From IMG/VR virus record IMGVR_UViG_3300027747_004524, positions 1 through 64,000 of that record: 64,000 nt of DNA, one strand, 5' to 3'. The notes below the pieces were generated by a model. The model did no database searches. It was not told the DNA's origin and saw only the letters and a program-made list of their open reading frames with translations. This document shows, piece by piece, positions 23,856-32,161 of this stretch. The stretch is from a virus. The stretch's first letter is position 1. The number at the start of each line of letters is the position of its first letter. Made by a program: the position numbers and the translations under genes.

Positions 23856-25262
23856 ATGAAAAACTGCGAAATTGTTGGCTTTGAACATTTGCATCTCCAT
23901 ACGGATTTTTCATTACTCGATGGCTTCGGCATGGTAGAGGAATTTGCCCAAAGAGCAACTCAAATAAATCAGAAATTTCTTACCGTGAGTGATCACGGTA
24001 TGCTGGGAGCGGTCCCTAGACAAATTCGTGCTTGCGAAAAAATAAATGAAAAAAAGGGAAAAGACACCCTTTCCTATATATTCGCAGCAGAACTCTATGT
24101 GAACCCGCTCCAGCCAGAGTCTAGCTGTTTGGAGGATATGCAGAAGTTCACTGCAGATTTAAACGAAGAAGAAAAAAAGGACATCAAGGCTAGTGCTCAC
24201 CTTTTAGCAATAGCTTACAGCGACGTTGGTTATAAAAACCTTGTTCGCTTAACCAGCTGGGGATGGACTAAAGGCTTTTATAGAAAGCCTAGAGTCAATT
24301 ACGATCAGCTTTTAAAGCACAAAGAAGGTCTGTTCTTTACTAGCTGTTGTTATAACAGTGAAGTAGGCAGGGCTTTTGACAGACACGGTGAAGACGCCGC
24401 TAATGCTGTTATAGAGCGTTATATTGAAATGTTTGGTAGGAGTCATTATTTCTTAGAGATAATGCTCTTAGACTTTAAGAAACAAAAACCCTATGACGCT
24501 TTTATAATTAAGGCCCATGAAAAGTATAAGCTTCCTTTGATTTTAACCAACGACTGTCATTACTGCAATCAAGAAGACAGCAAGTTCCAGAGGCTTATGT
24601 TGATGGTTCAAACAAATAGGACCGTTCAAGACATTCAGCGAGCTATGGCTGAAGACAATATGCAAGATTTCTTCGAGCTTCAGGATGCTAACCTTTGGAT
24701 GAAGAGCGAAGAAGAGCTAAATAAAAAGTGGCAAGAAGAATATTCCGACACGATTCCATACGAACTCTTTCAACAAGCAAAAAAGAACACCGTTACCATA
24801 TGCAACAAAGCAAAAGGTGTTCAATTAGACCGTAGCCTTAAGTTGCCTGTGCTTCCTGATGCTGATGATATACTAAAAGAAGAGATAATGAAGGGTTTTG
24901 CTGAAAAGAACCTTCCTAGAACCAAAGAATACCTAGGCAGGATTAAAGAAGAATACTCCTTAATAACTAGAAAGGGTTTTTCTAGCTACTTCCTTATACA
25001 AAAGAAAATGACCGACGAAGCCAGAAGAGTTTGTAGGAGTCTTTTGGGCTGGGGAGATGGAAGTCAGGCTGTAGGGCCTGCTAGAGGCTCTGCAGCGGGT
25101 GCTTTAACTTGTTACTGCTTGGGCATAACTACGGTTGACCCTGTGAAAGAAGGTCTACTGTTTAGTAGATTTATGAGTGAGGCTAGAGGCGGTAGGTCTA
25201 TTTGCTTAGAGTTTAAGAACTTGGACCCATTTCCCCCAAAAGAGGTTTTTAACGATCAATAA
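23856..25262 (+). CDS. dnaE: DNA polymerase III alpha, N-terminal gene (PHP and start of palm)
   Basis: 468 residues matching the N-terminal part of DnaE. The PHP domain opens with HLHTDFSLLDG and TVSDHG. The thumb/palm part ends with RGSAAGALTCYCLGIT (near residue 410) and LLFSRFMSEARG, after which normal DnaE continues with PDxDxDF. Here the frame instead ends after about 20 unrelated residues. The catalytic palm residues are in a separate gene at 32166. GGGAG SD. The two products presumably assemble into one polymerase. Confidence 0.88.
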   Translation: MKNCEIVGFEHLHLHTDFSLLDGFGMVEEFAQRATQINQKFLTVSDHGMLGAVPRQIRACEKINEKKGKDTLSYIFAAELYVNPLQPESSCLEDMQKFTADLNEEEKKDIKASAHLLAIAYSDVGYKNLVRLTSWGWTKGFYRKPRVNYDQLLKHKEGLFFTSCCYNSEVGRAFDRHGEDAANAVIERYIEMFGRSHYFLEIMLLDFKKQKPYDAFIIKAHEKYKLPLILTNDCHYCNQEDSKFQRLMLMVQTNRTVQDIQRAMAEDNMQDFFELQDANLWMKSEEELNKKWQEEYSDTIPYELFQQAKKNTVTICNKAKGVQLDRSLKLPVLPDADDILKEEIMKGFAEKNLPRTKEYLGRIKEEYSLITRKGFSSYFLIQKKMTDEARRVCRSLLGWGDGSQAVGPARGSAAGALTCYCLGITTVDPVKEGLLFSRFMSEARGGRSICLEFKNLDPFPPKEVFNDQ

Positions 25263-25302
25263 AAGCTTTAAACTTACTTTAATAGATTAGAAAGGATAAT
25301 TC

Positions 25303-25518
25303 ATGTTATACCATACAACAATTAATAAAGATGATAGGTGCCTAGACCTTCTCTTAACCGAAGAAGAGGTAGTCAAAGCTTTTGAGCGGTCTGTTGAAGC
25401 TTCAAACAGGTCTTATATTGATGAAAAGAAATGTTGCGGATGTTGGAGTATTGAGAAGCCTCCTAAATGCACTTTTTGGGCTAAAATAATGGGCTTGTGT
25501 TCCGAGTGTGATGAATGA
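25303..25518 (+). CDS. Small Cys-rich protein (71 aa)
   Basis: A C-terminal cluster of six cysteines (CCGC...C...C-x2-C) suggests metal binding. AAAGGA SD upstream of the ATG. Function unknown; the first gene inserted between the two polymerase genes. Confidence 0.55.
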   Translation: MLYHTTINKDDRCLDLLLTEEEVVKAFERSVEASNRSYIDEKKCCGCWSIEKPPKCTFWAKIMGLCSECDE

Positions 25519-25706
25519 GTGCTGGTCTTATTTTAGTAGGCTCAATATTACTGGTTACATTCTTGGGTATGTTCTTTATTACTATAGATATCTTTTACCC
25601 CAAGGAGCAGGAGCCTCGTTATCCTAAGATTGTAGAGCAATCTGAGGAATATTTCGAAAACAACCTTCATTATGACGAGCTAACAGAAGACACAGGGCCT
25701 TATTGA
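25515..25706 (+). CDS. Small membrane protein (63 aa)
   Basis: One N-terminal TM segment (LILVGSILLVTFLGMFFI) with an acidic tail. Starts in an ATGA overlap with the Cys-rich gene. Function unknown. Confidence 0.55.
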   Translation: MSAGLILVGSILLVTFLGMFFITIDIFYPKEQEPRYPKIVEQSEEYFENNLHYDELTEDTGPY

Positions 25707-25916
25707 ATGATTACTTTAGTTAAAATTATTGGTAGCTTTGTGCTATCGGTCTCTGTTTCTCTTGTTGTTTTGATTGCTACTTTGTTTCTTTTTGCTGCTT
25801 TAGTGAAAACATTTCGTTTAAACAATGGTGTAGATGCTTATTGGGTATTTTCACTTACTACAATTATAACAATAATATCATGGATAAGCAGCTTTATGTA
25901 TTTTTTGTTGCTATAA
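25707..25916 (+). CDS. Small membrane protein, two TM segments (69 aa)
   Basis: Almost wholly hydrophobic, with TM segments about 7-35 and 45-68 around a short polar loop. It begins immediately after the previous stop. Function unknown. Confidence 0.55.
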   Translation: MITLVKIIGSFVLSVSVSLVVLIATLFLFAALVKTFRLNNGVDAYWVFSLTTIITIISWISSFMYFLLL

Positions 25917-25920
25917 AATC

Positions 25921-26026
25921 TTCCTGTACGGGATTTTTCCAATATGATGTTACTAAATTTTCCTGCACGGGAATTTTTTAATTAATATTGACAAATTTTG
26001 TGATAAATTTCCCGTTCGGTAAATTT
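25921..26026. repeat. Three imperfect TTCC-N-CGG-T-run elements
   Basis: Copies at 25921-25938, 25960-25979 and 26009-26026 share TTCC(T/C)G-N2-CGG followed by a T-rich run, each able to fold into a small hairpin. They could be stacked weak terminators after the membrane genes, or protein binding sites upstream of the gene at 26074. Confidence 0.45.
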
Positions 26027-26047
26027 TAAATAAAACTGTTGTTTGTT

Positions 26048-26055
26048 CATAAATA
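26048..26055 (+). promoter_or_regulatory. CATAAATA late-type promoter
   Basis: CATAAATA, one base from the T4 late octamer, 18 nt before ATG 26074 with an AAAGGA SD between. A reasonable late promoter for that gene. Confidence 0.42.
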
Positions 26056-26073
26056 ACAAGTAGAAAGGATCAT

Positions 26074-26487
26074 ATGAAAGGCCCAATGCCTCTTGAGGAT
26101 CTCCCTGAGTATCTAAAGTCGCTCCAAAGAAACGGTTCTTTAGGAGATGGAATGGTTGTAGATATGGGCACAATAGTTTCCCCAAGAAAAAGCTGGCTAA
26201 AAGCTGCTTCTTACCTATCTGTTGCTATTCTATTTGTGGGAATAAGTGGATTAATGACTTACAACAAGTTGTCCACACAGAACGTCACAGTTGTTTTACA
26301 CGCCAACAACTCAGACCCTGACACAGTTTCAAAGATTGTAACAGATGGTGGAGACCATGTCGTTTCGGTTGAGCAAAAGAGCGATTCAACTTATGAAGTA
26401 AAGCTTTCTACTAGAAAAAGTTTAGCATCACTCATTGATTTACTTCTTAAAAACAAGGATGTTAGAAAGGTCGAACTAGAAGACTAG
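26074..26487 (+). CDS. Single-pass membrane protein (137 aa)
   Basis: A polar N-terminus (~45 residues), one TM segment (AASYLSVAILFVGISGLMTY) and a C-terminal domain with beta-alpha-beta character (VTVVLHANNSDPDTV...VVSVEQ), probably periplasmic. AAAGGA SD. Its stop shares CTAG with the convergent gene. Function unknown. Confidence 0.6.
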   Translation: MKGPMPLEDLPEYLKSLQRNGSLGDGMVVDMGTIVSPRKSWLKAASYLSVAILFVGISGLMTYNKLSTQNVTVVLHANNSDPDTVSKIVTDGGDHVVSVEQKSDSTYEVKLSTRKSLASLIDLLLKNKDVRKVELED

Positions 26488-28250
26488 GCTTCTACGCTTC
26501 TAGAGGAAGGTACTGGTTTCTTTTTTTCTATGTCTTCGTATGTTGCTGGCATATTTCTGATGTCGTACTCAAATTTGCTAGGATCATCGAACATAGATAC
26601 AAATTGCAATATTCTTTCTGATGCTTTTGTAACATAAGGCCAATAGTTCCAGAAACTAACAACTCTGTGGTCCAACCATAAGCGACCTAGAATAACTTCG
26701 GGATTAACACGAAGTAATGAACTTCTACCGTCTGTCCATTCAAGTTCATCTGTTACTTTTCTTATTGTTTTAATTGTTCCTGGCCCCATTCTTCCTACTT
26801 CTCTAGCAGCACCTGTCCAAGGATTCGCTTTTTCAAAGTTTGTGAGATGTTCTTCACCACCAGGATATGAGTTTGCTATTACTTTAAAAGCTAACCAATG
26901 ACATAAATCATCATGAAATGCACCTTTCACAGTTGGTGCATAAACTGAGTAGTCTTTGAACAATATGAACGTAACAGCAAACGAATCTATAGCTTTGAGT
27001 TTAGGCCTTCCCGTAATAGGGTTTCTTGAGACTTCGTTTGGATCTTCTTTTAGTAGCTCTAATCCTTCAAAAAAAAAAGATTCTAGAAAAGAGAGCCATT
27101 CTTTAAAGCTTATTTGTTCTGGACTTGTTTGTTCTCTCTTTCTCATGAAATCGTCCCATGCGGCATCTATCTCTTTTTGAGTTCTTCCACGAAATCCGCC
27201 AAGGGTTCGACCACGCATTCCTGCTGTCTGCCCCGGCTCAGAAGTTGTAGGTAGAACAGGTTCTGTACCACGTCCTTGCATGAATCCTTTGATCTGTCCT
27301 TTAGCTGCTGCACCACCATATTTGCGGCGAAGTAGTTCTCGTGTTGGTGCGAGTCCTCTCTCAATCTCTGGTTTGACAGAATATAACCCGTCTTTTTTCG
27401 CTCCTTGGTATGTTATATCTATACAATCACTGGATGGTAAAAACCCTCTTAGCTCTGGGTTTTCCTCTACAAATTCTTGGGTGAAAATTCTGCACAACGT
27501 TTCTTTTGCTCGTTTTCCTTCTAGGGTCGCCCCGGCACTATGCATTGCCGTTCTAAGTTTCTCAAAGTCTGAATATGTGTACATTGAGCTTCCGACTTTG
27601 TACTCTTTATCAAAGTCAGTTTTTGACTCGACTCCTGCTGAAACTGAGGAATATGGATAAAAGGAATTTCCAAGTTGAAAATAAAACTCTTCTGGATCTT
27701 CTCCTAAAGCTTTAATTAATTTTGTGATTAGCCCCAATGATGGTTTGAGCTGTTCGGGTGAATAAAGTCCCCAGAAAGAAACTACCTTATCTGTTAGTGG
27801 TTCCTCGTAGACTTCTTCGCCCTCTTCTGGCATTTCCGGAGCATTGTGTGCAGTAATTCCTGTGCCTCGCCACAATCTTCCTTTTAACATTAATTCTGAT
27901 GCGTCATAAGACCAAGGAGATTTATCACCAGACAGGAAATCTTTTGCTAAAGACTTTGCCGCAGGACCCATTTGTCCTATTGTTTTTAGGTGATCTTTGT
28001 AAAACTCCCAAGCATCTTCTTGATCTTCATCAAGTGATATATTGTTTTCTTGTCTAAGCTTAAGGGCCCATGCTTCTGCTAATGCTACGTGTCCACTGTT
28101 AGAACTGTTGGCCCGTGCTCCTTCAACACCAGCTGTTGAATAGACCACGTATCCTTCTGTGAAGGCTATGAAAGATACTGCGTCTTCTCTCGTATACCCT
28201 ACACGTTCATTATTTATATAAAAGTTATCTGGGCTTTCATTTAATTTCAT
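26484..28250 (-). CDS. 588-residue protein with an internal duplication and embedded tag motif
   Basis: Function unknown. The N-terminal and C-terminal halves share motifs in the same order: an Asp-Ser/Ala-Phe-Val-x-F strand (residues ~23 and ~415), GRLW, VVSFW and a DP-x-x-F segment (residues ~190 and ~570). Between the halves lies ISFKEWLSFLES, the same motif that starts the tagged proteins. The simplest reading is a fusion of two related proteins, the second of which once began with a tag. It lies downstream of two tagged genes on one minus-strand operon. Confidence 0.62.
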   Translation of the reverse strand: MKLNESPDNFYINNERVGYTREDAVSFIAFTEGYVVYSTAGVEGARANSSNSGHVALAEAWALKLRQENNISLDEDQEDAWEFYKDHLKTIGQMGPAAKSLAKDFLSGDKSPWSYDASELMLKGRLWRGTGITAHNAPEMPEEGEEVYEEPLTDKVVSFWGLYSPEQLKPSLGLITKLIKALGEDPEEFYFQLGNSFYPYSSVSAGVESKTDFDKEYKVGSSMYTYSDFEKLRTAMHSAGATLEGKRAKETLCRIFTQEFVEENPELRGFLPSSDCIDITYQGAKKDGLYSVKPEIERGLAPTRELLRRKYGGAAAKGQIKGFMQGRGTEPVLPTTSEPGQTAGMRGRTLGGFRGRTQKEIDAAWDDFMRKREQTSPEQISFKEWLSFLESFFFEGLELLKEDPNEVSRNPITGRPKLKAIDSFAVTFILFKDYSVYAPTVKGAFHDDLCHWLAFKVIANSYPGGEEHLTNFEKANPWTGAAREVGRMGPGTIKTIRKVTDELEWTDGRSSLLRVNPEVILGRLWLDHRVVSFWNYWPYVTKASERILQFVSMFDDPSKFEYDIRNMPATYEDIEKKKPVPSSRSVEA

Positions 28251-28260
28251 GTTTTATCTG

Positions 28261-28764
28261 TTATTCTAAGCTTATTTGTTGTGCACCGTTCATTATTGGA
28301 TTGTCTTCACTGTGTCCAACACTATCGGCTACATTGCCAGTCAAATTGGCCACGGTTACGTGATAGACTCTATTTGGTTCTATTTGAATGTTTGTCTGCT
28401 GTGCAAGTTCTTCCATGTATCTTTTAAGTGCTTCTTGTTCGACTACCACAGCAAAAACTGACTTTTTGCCATCTCTTTCTACTGAATAAATTTGGCTTGG
28501 ATTAAAAGTTATTTCTGTCTGCAAAGGAGGCAGAACAGCTCCTTTTAAAGGCTTTGCAAGCTGTTGGTGTAACATGGTTACATGTAGCTTGTCTTGTGGC
28601 AAAGGCTTCAAGTCAGGAAACTTTTCTAGAACTTTATTTTGTATTTCTACTATTTGGGTTGGATTTGGTTTGACCTTCAGTATACCAGTGTGCTCTGGTT
28701 GGTAATTTTCCTGAAGAATTCTAGATTTAACCCACTCGTTAAAAGAAAAATTATAGCTATGCAT
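28261..28764 (-). CDS. Tagged 2H phosphoesterase
   Basis: 167 residues. The N-terminal tag MHSYNFSFNEWVKSRILQE ends in an LQE site. Two H-x-T motifs at residues 61-63 (HVT) and 135-137 (HVT) define the 2H phosphoesterase fold, which cleaves 2',5' or cyclic phosphodiester bonds in RNA or signalling nucleotides. Phage 2H enzymes include Acb1, which destroys CBASS cyclic nucleotides; that role is only possible here. Start overlaps the upstream gene by 8 bp. Confidence 0.72.
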   Translation of the reverse strand: MHSYNFSFNEWVKSRILQENYQPEHTGILKVKPNPTQIVEIQNKVLEKFPDLKPLPQDKLHVTMLHQQLAKPLKGAVLPPLQTEITFNPSQIYSVERDGKKSVFAVVVEQEALKRYMEELAQQTNIQIEPNRVYHVTVANLTGNVADSVGHSEDNPIMNGAQQISLE

Positions 28765-30184
28765 TTTTTCCTTTCGTTTGAAGTAATTTAGCCATTTTTG
28801 ATTCTAGTTCTTTTACTTTTTGTTTGGCTTTCTGTAGTTCGGATTCAAGCTCTCGGACCTTTGCCCCTTCTGGTGTGTTCGAATATCCGCGAACCGCCGC
28901 ACGACGTGCCCTGCTCCCCCCGTCAGTGAATTTTCCGACTGTTCCTCTAGTATCGGTCCACTTTTTAGCTTCATACACGTCATCAGCCATCCCCATTTGT
29001 ACGAGTGTAACCATTTTTGCTTCTATTTCTTTTACTCTTTTTTTTGCATCTGCTAGCTGGATCTTAAGCTTTGAGTATGGTCTTCCATCTGTTCTTTTTT
29101 CTTCATCCGAAAATGGCTCTCTCATTGATGTTAGTCTTTCTCTTGCACTTTCTGGAGCATCTACACTCCCTAGTGATGCCATCATTCTAGGGTGCCATGT
29201 TGCTTCTTTTGGTAGAAATGGGTTTTCATTGCTATTTGGTCCCATGTTCATGCCCATTCCCATTCCTGCTCCTTCATGGTCTTCTTCGTCTCCCATGTCC
29301 ATGTCATCATGGCCTTCTTCATCTTCCATGTCTTCATGGTCTTCATGGTCATGGTCGTGGTCTTCACCTTCTTCGTCGCCCATTTCTTCCATGTCTTCAT
29401 GGTCATGGTCTTCATCGTCGTCCATGTCTTCATGATCGTGATCTTCACCTTCTTCGTCTTCCATGTCTCCGTCTTCGTTTTCGTAATCTTCATCTCCTTC
29501 ATGATCATGGTCTTTGTGGCCTTCTTCATCGCCCATTCCTTCCTCATCTTCTAAACCAACAGGCTCAGCGACCATTTCGTTAAACATTTTGTCAAAATTT
29601 GTTGAGTAGTTCTTACTTTCAATTAGCTTAGAAAGTATGTCGTATGATTCTGGAGTGTTGAAAACTTCCTTCATCAATCCTTCTAGTATCTTTCCTCTTT
29701 TAGCTTCTCTTACAAATGTGAGTAGGTTCTTTTTATTGCACTGACATGCTTCAACTAGTTTTTTTGCTGCTTCGTGTACACCTTCTGAGCAATTGCTTTC
29801 TTTCTTCATTCTTTTTGCAAGTTCTGCTATTGATAGGTTCTTTGTATCTTTTACCCATTCTGATACGCCTGTTTTGGGCCATGTTCTTGTTTCTTTTGAT
29901 TTTTCATCTACATTTGGTTGGTAAACTAGTTTTTGGTCGCCTTTGTAAACCAATCCGTTTTTGTCTTCTTTGTTTGGATCCTTTGCGTTCTCACCGTTTG
30001 AATAAGGACTTGCATCCCCAACTTGTCCTTTTCCACCACTTGAGCAACCGCAATCGGTTTTCTTCAAGGATTCCTTTTCTGGTTTTCTGGGTTGTTTCCC
30101 TTCAAAGTCTGCTACTTTTGCAACTTTTGGCTTTTCTACTAGCTTTTTGTTTTGATCAATGTATTCTTGAAAACTTTTGAACAT
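28757..30184 (-). CDS. Tagged protein with long Asp/Glu/His-rich region (475 aa)
   Basis: The N-terminus MFKSFQEYIDQNKKLVEK carries the tag. Next is a charged linker with Cys pairs, then a helical domain (~130-210). Residues ~215-310 are a very acidic stretch with repeated (D/E)-H-D-H units, and the C-terminus holds two similar coiled-coil helices (KVKELESKM, RVKEIEAKM). It could be a head core or scaffold-like protein, a metal sink or a DNA mimic. First gene of the minus-strand operon, with AAAGGAG SD and CATATATATC upstream. Antisense open frames over the acidic repeat are shadows. Confidence 0.65.
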   Translation of the reverse strand: MFKSFQEYIDQNKKLVEKPKVAKVADFEGKQPRKPEKESLKKTDCGCSSGGKGQVGDASPYSNGENAKDPNKEDKNGLVYKGDQKLVYQPNVDEKSKETRTWPKTGVSEWVKDTKNLSIAELAKRMKKESNCSEGVHEAAKKLVEACQCNKKNLLTFVREAKRGKILEGLMKEVFNTPESYDILSKLIESKNYSTNFDKMFNEMVAEPVGLEDEEGMGDEEGHKDHDHEGDEDYENEDGDMEDEEGEDHDHEDMDDDEDHDHEDMEEMGDEEGEDHDHDHEDHEDMEDEEGHDDMDMGDEEDHEGAGMGMGMNMGPNSNENPFLPKEATWHPRMMASLGSVDAPESARERLTSMREPFSDEEKRTDGRPYSKLKIQLADAKKRVKEIEAKMVTLVQMGMADDVYEAKKWTDTRGTVGKFTDGGSRARRAAVRGYSNTPEGAKVRELESELQKAKQKVKELESKMAKLLQTKGKNA

Positions 30185-30228
30185 GGGGATTTTTCTCCTT
30201 TTGTGATATATATGGTGCTAAATTCAAT

Positions 30229-30257
30229 TTTACGAGCCCTAATTTGTGTGCTATAAT
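30229..30257 (+). promoter_or_regulatory. Sigma70-type promoter of the tmRNA
   Basis: TTTACG (30229-30234), a 17-bp spacer, then TATAAT (30252-30257). The tmRNA 5' end begins about 10 nt later, as expected for its own promoter. Confidence 0.72.
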
Positions 30258-30266
30258 GCTATTAAT

Positions 30267-30615
30267 GGGGTCGTAAAGGTATCGACGTAGTGATAGGAGG
30301 TATTGGTGGCACGTCGAGGTTGGTCGATGGCCTCGTAAAAATCGACTAAAGCCTTAACTGGCGAAGTTTCTTACGCAATGGCTGCCTGAGAAGGTATCCA
30401 CGAATCTAGGAAGCCACGCGGGAAGCGTCCAAAGATTCGTCGCAAAATCCTGCTGGTATCAAACTGGTCGGCTTAGTTTGGTATGAGAAAATAGGCCGAA
30501 AGACTCAAAGACCTTTGTTCATTGTGGTCAATGAAGTCTTATGAACAATGAAACAAACGTGTAGAAGCCATATCAAGTACGCTTACGGACAGGGGTTCGA
30601 CTCCCCTCGACTCCA
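30267..30615 (+). ncRNA. ssrA: tmRNA (SsrA)
   Basis: Trans-translation RNA that rescues stalled ribosomes. The tRNA-like ends pair as GGGGTCG/CGACTCC with discriminator A; the T arm is AGGGG-TTCGACT-CCCCT. CCA is not encoded. The tag frame is at 30351-30386 followed by TGA and reads ALTGEVSYAMAA, ending in the usual AA degradation signal. About 349 nt, a normal length. It has its own promoter and a strong terminator and lies between the two dnaE genes. No smpB is in the window, so it would rely on the host protein or one encoded elsewhere. Confidence 0.95.
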
Positions 30616-30617
30616 CT

Positions 30618-30655
30618 AAAGGGAGGACTACTAAAAAGTGGTCCTCCCTTTTTTT
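30618..30655 (+). terminator. Rho-independent terminator of tmRNA
   Basis: AAAGGGAGGAC(T)AC / GTGGTCCTCCCTTT hairpin followed by seven or more T. It ends the tmRNA transcript. Confidence 0.92.
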
Positions 30656-30686
30656 GTTAAATGTTTAGACAGTTGTTTAGGAAAAG

Positions 30687-30815
30687 TTATAAGCGACATC
30701 CCAGATCCTGATTAACTGTTATTGAGTAGTTACTTCCATTAATTGTGTAAAACGATTGATCAAAATGATTTTGATTTAATTGGTTTTCTAAAAGCCATTG
30801 ATTAAATGTTTTCAT
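30687..30815 (-). CDS. Tagged 42-residue protein (MKTFNQWLLENQ start)
   Basis: A short minus-strand frame whose N-terminus MKTFNQWLLE is the closest match in the window to the T4 capsid-targeting sequence (MKTYQEFIAE kind), with LLE for cleavage. The remaining 32 residues are Asn/Gln-rich and unrecognised. It starts 4 nt past the stop of the ParB-like/methyltransferase gene on the same strand. Confidence 0.58.
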   Translation of the reverse strand: MKTFNQWLLENQLNQNHFDQSFYTINGSNYSITVNQDLGCRL

Positions 30816-30818
30816 AGT

Positions 30819-31838
30819 TTATCTATTTAACATATACGTTTTTCTTCCAAAATTTCCTGTGTTATCATCTTTGGAATTGTCTGACACCATGTTGATTTTG
30901 AATCCTAAATCATTCATATATTTTAATTGTTCGTATCCCTCTTTATCATTGTTTGTTTCTAAAAATATTGTTTTTGCAATCCTAGAGACGTTAAGATACA
31001 AGCCACGCCAGTTTTTAATCCATGATCCTAAAGAAAACAGGAAAGCTACATCGAACTCTTCTTTTATGTCAAGCGGCAGATTCAAGTCTTTTTTTTGAAA
31101 TTCAAGATTGTACGTAAATTGAAATATCTTTTTAAGTTGGTTTGCACAATCTATACATCTTTTGTCAAATTCTAAACCAACACCTCTTTTGATCTCAGTC
31201 AAGTGAAATAGCATTCCTCCATTGTTGCATCCTAGATCTAGCACTGTCTTGCCTTCGAAGTTGTAATATTTTTTTAGACTTTCTATTCTTTTCTTTGGTG
31301 TTCTTTGTCCTTTAAGGTTTATGTTTCCAATGTTAAAAGAATGATACCCATTTTCTGTTCTGTTGAACCACGGATTAGTTTGGTCGGACTTTCCACAAGT
31401 TTTTTTTATTTCTTTTTCTACAAAGTCTATTGAAAGACGATCAAAATACAAATCAAAATTATTTTCCTTCAACTGATCGGTTACCAACCTATTGTTTATA
31501 CACACGCAGATTCTATGAAGTCCATCTATTATTACAAATTTATCTAATTCTAAAGAGTGAAACACACTTATCTTTACTCTTTCTAGGTTTTTGATGTCCG
31601 ATGCTAGTTGAAGAAACTTTTCTTTACTTCGTCCATACTGTTCAGCTTCTTTGATGTACTTTTCATATTCTTCAAAATTGTTCGAAGATAGTGCTTTAAA
31701 ATTTACTGTTTCTTCAATTGGCACTATTTTGAACGATGGTGAGTTTTTGAATGCTTCATCTTTGAACTTGCAGCCACCAAAAGGACTTGATATGGTCAAG
31801 TTTTGGAGGGCAAATATTCTATTTAATTTTATGGGCAT
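30819..31838 (-). CDS. ParB-like domain fused to SAM methyltransferase
   Basis: 339 residues. The N-terminal half has a ParB/sulfiredoxin-like pattern (VPIEET...FVIIDGLHRICV), and the C-terminal half is a class I methyltransferase with motif I VLDLGCNNGG near residue 200 and GVGLEFD as motif II. ParB-like modules in phages often bind DNA or nucleotides, so this could modify DNA or a small molecule. It is divergent from tRNA-Asn. Substrate unknown. Confidence 0.65.
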   Translation of the reverse strand: MPIKLNRIFALQNLTISSPFGGCKFKDEAFKNSPSFKIVPIEETVNFKALSSNNFEEYEKYIKEAEQYGRSKEKFLQLASDIKNLERVKISVFHSLELDKFVIIDGLHRICVCINNRLVTDQLKENNFDLYFDRLSIDFVEKEIKKTCGKSDQTNPWFNRTENGYHSFNIGNINLKGQRTPKKRIESLKKYYNFEGKTVLDLGCNNGGMLFHLTEIKRGVGLEFDKRCIDCANQLKKIFQFTYNLEFQKKDLNLPLDIKEEFDVAFLFSLGSWIKNWRGLYLNVSRIAKTIFLETNNDKEGYEQLKYMNDLGFKINMVSDNSKDDNTGNFGRKTYMLNR

Positions 31839-31841
31839 GAT

Positions 31842-31870
31842 TTGACATTTGTCCCTCCATAGTCTATTAT
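31842..31870 (+). promoter_or_regulatory. Strong sigma70 promoter for tRNA-Asn and dnaE C-terminal gene
   Basis: Perfect TTGACA (31842-31847), a 17-bp spacer, then TATTAT (31865-31870). The tRNA begins 10 nt later, and the transcript can continue into the membrane gene and polymerase gene. Confidence 0.8.
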
Positions 31871-31879
31871 AAAAGAAAT

Positions 31880-31951
31880 TGCTTGGTAGCTCAATGGTAG
31901 AGCAGCCGGCTGTTAACCGGCGGGTTATAAGTTCGAGTCTTATCCAAGCAG
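31880..31951 (+). tRNA. tRNA-Asn (anticodon GTT)
   Basis: Acceptor stem TGCTTGG/CCAAGCA, D arm GGTAGAGC, anticodon stem GCCGG/CCGGC around CTGTTAA (anticodon GTT), T loop GTTCGAGTC, discriminator G. CCA is not encoded. It lies 3 bp before the next coding gene, so it must be cut from that mRNA. Confidence 0.95.
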
Positions 31952-31954
31952 CTT

Positions 31955-32161
31955 ATGGAAAATTCTTTTGTATATCGTTTCTTTTTGGTCTTGGCCCGTA
32001 CTATAGACCATAGAGTTGGGAAGACAGATTCTGATGCACCTGACATACCTGTGTTGACCATGCAAGAAGCTTTGGTTTCTTTTTTTATCAAGTTTTTTAT
32101 TGTATTGGTCAATTTTATTACGTGTGCTTTTGTAATAGCAAGTATTATCCATCACTGGTAG
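31955..32161 (+). CDS. Small membrane protein (68 aa)
   Basis: A polar N-terminal half and a C-terminal TM segment (FFIVLVNFITCAFVIASII). The ATG is 3 nt after the tRNA and there is no clear SD, so translation may be weak or depend on tRNA processing. Function unknown. Confidence 0.5.
   Translation: MENSFVYRFFLVLARTIDHRVGKTDSDAPDIPVLTMQEALVSFFIKFFIVLVNFITCAFVIASIIHHW

Noticed and set aside
29194-29590. Several open frames on both strands across the acidic repeat (His/Leu-, Ser-, Lys- or Met-rich).
   Set aside because: They are shadows of the low-complexity (D/E)HDH codons of the minus-strand gene; each has biased composition and no SD.
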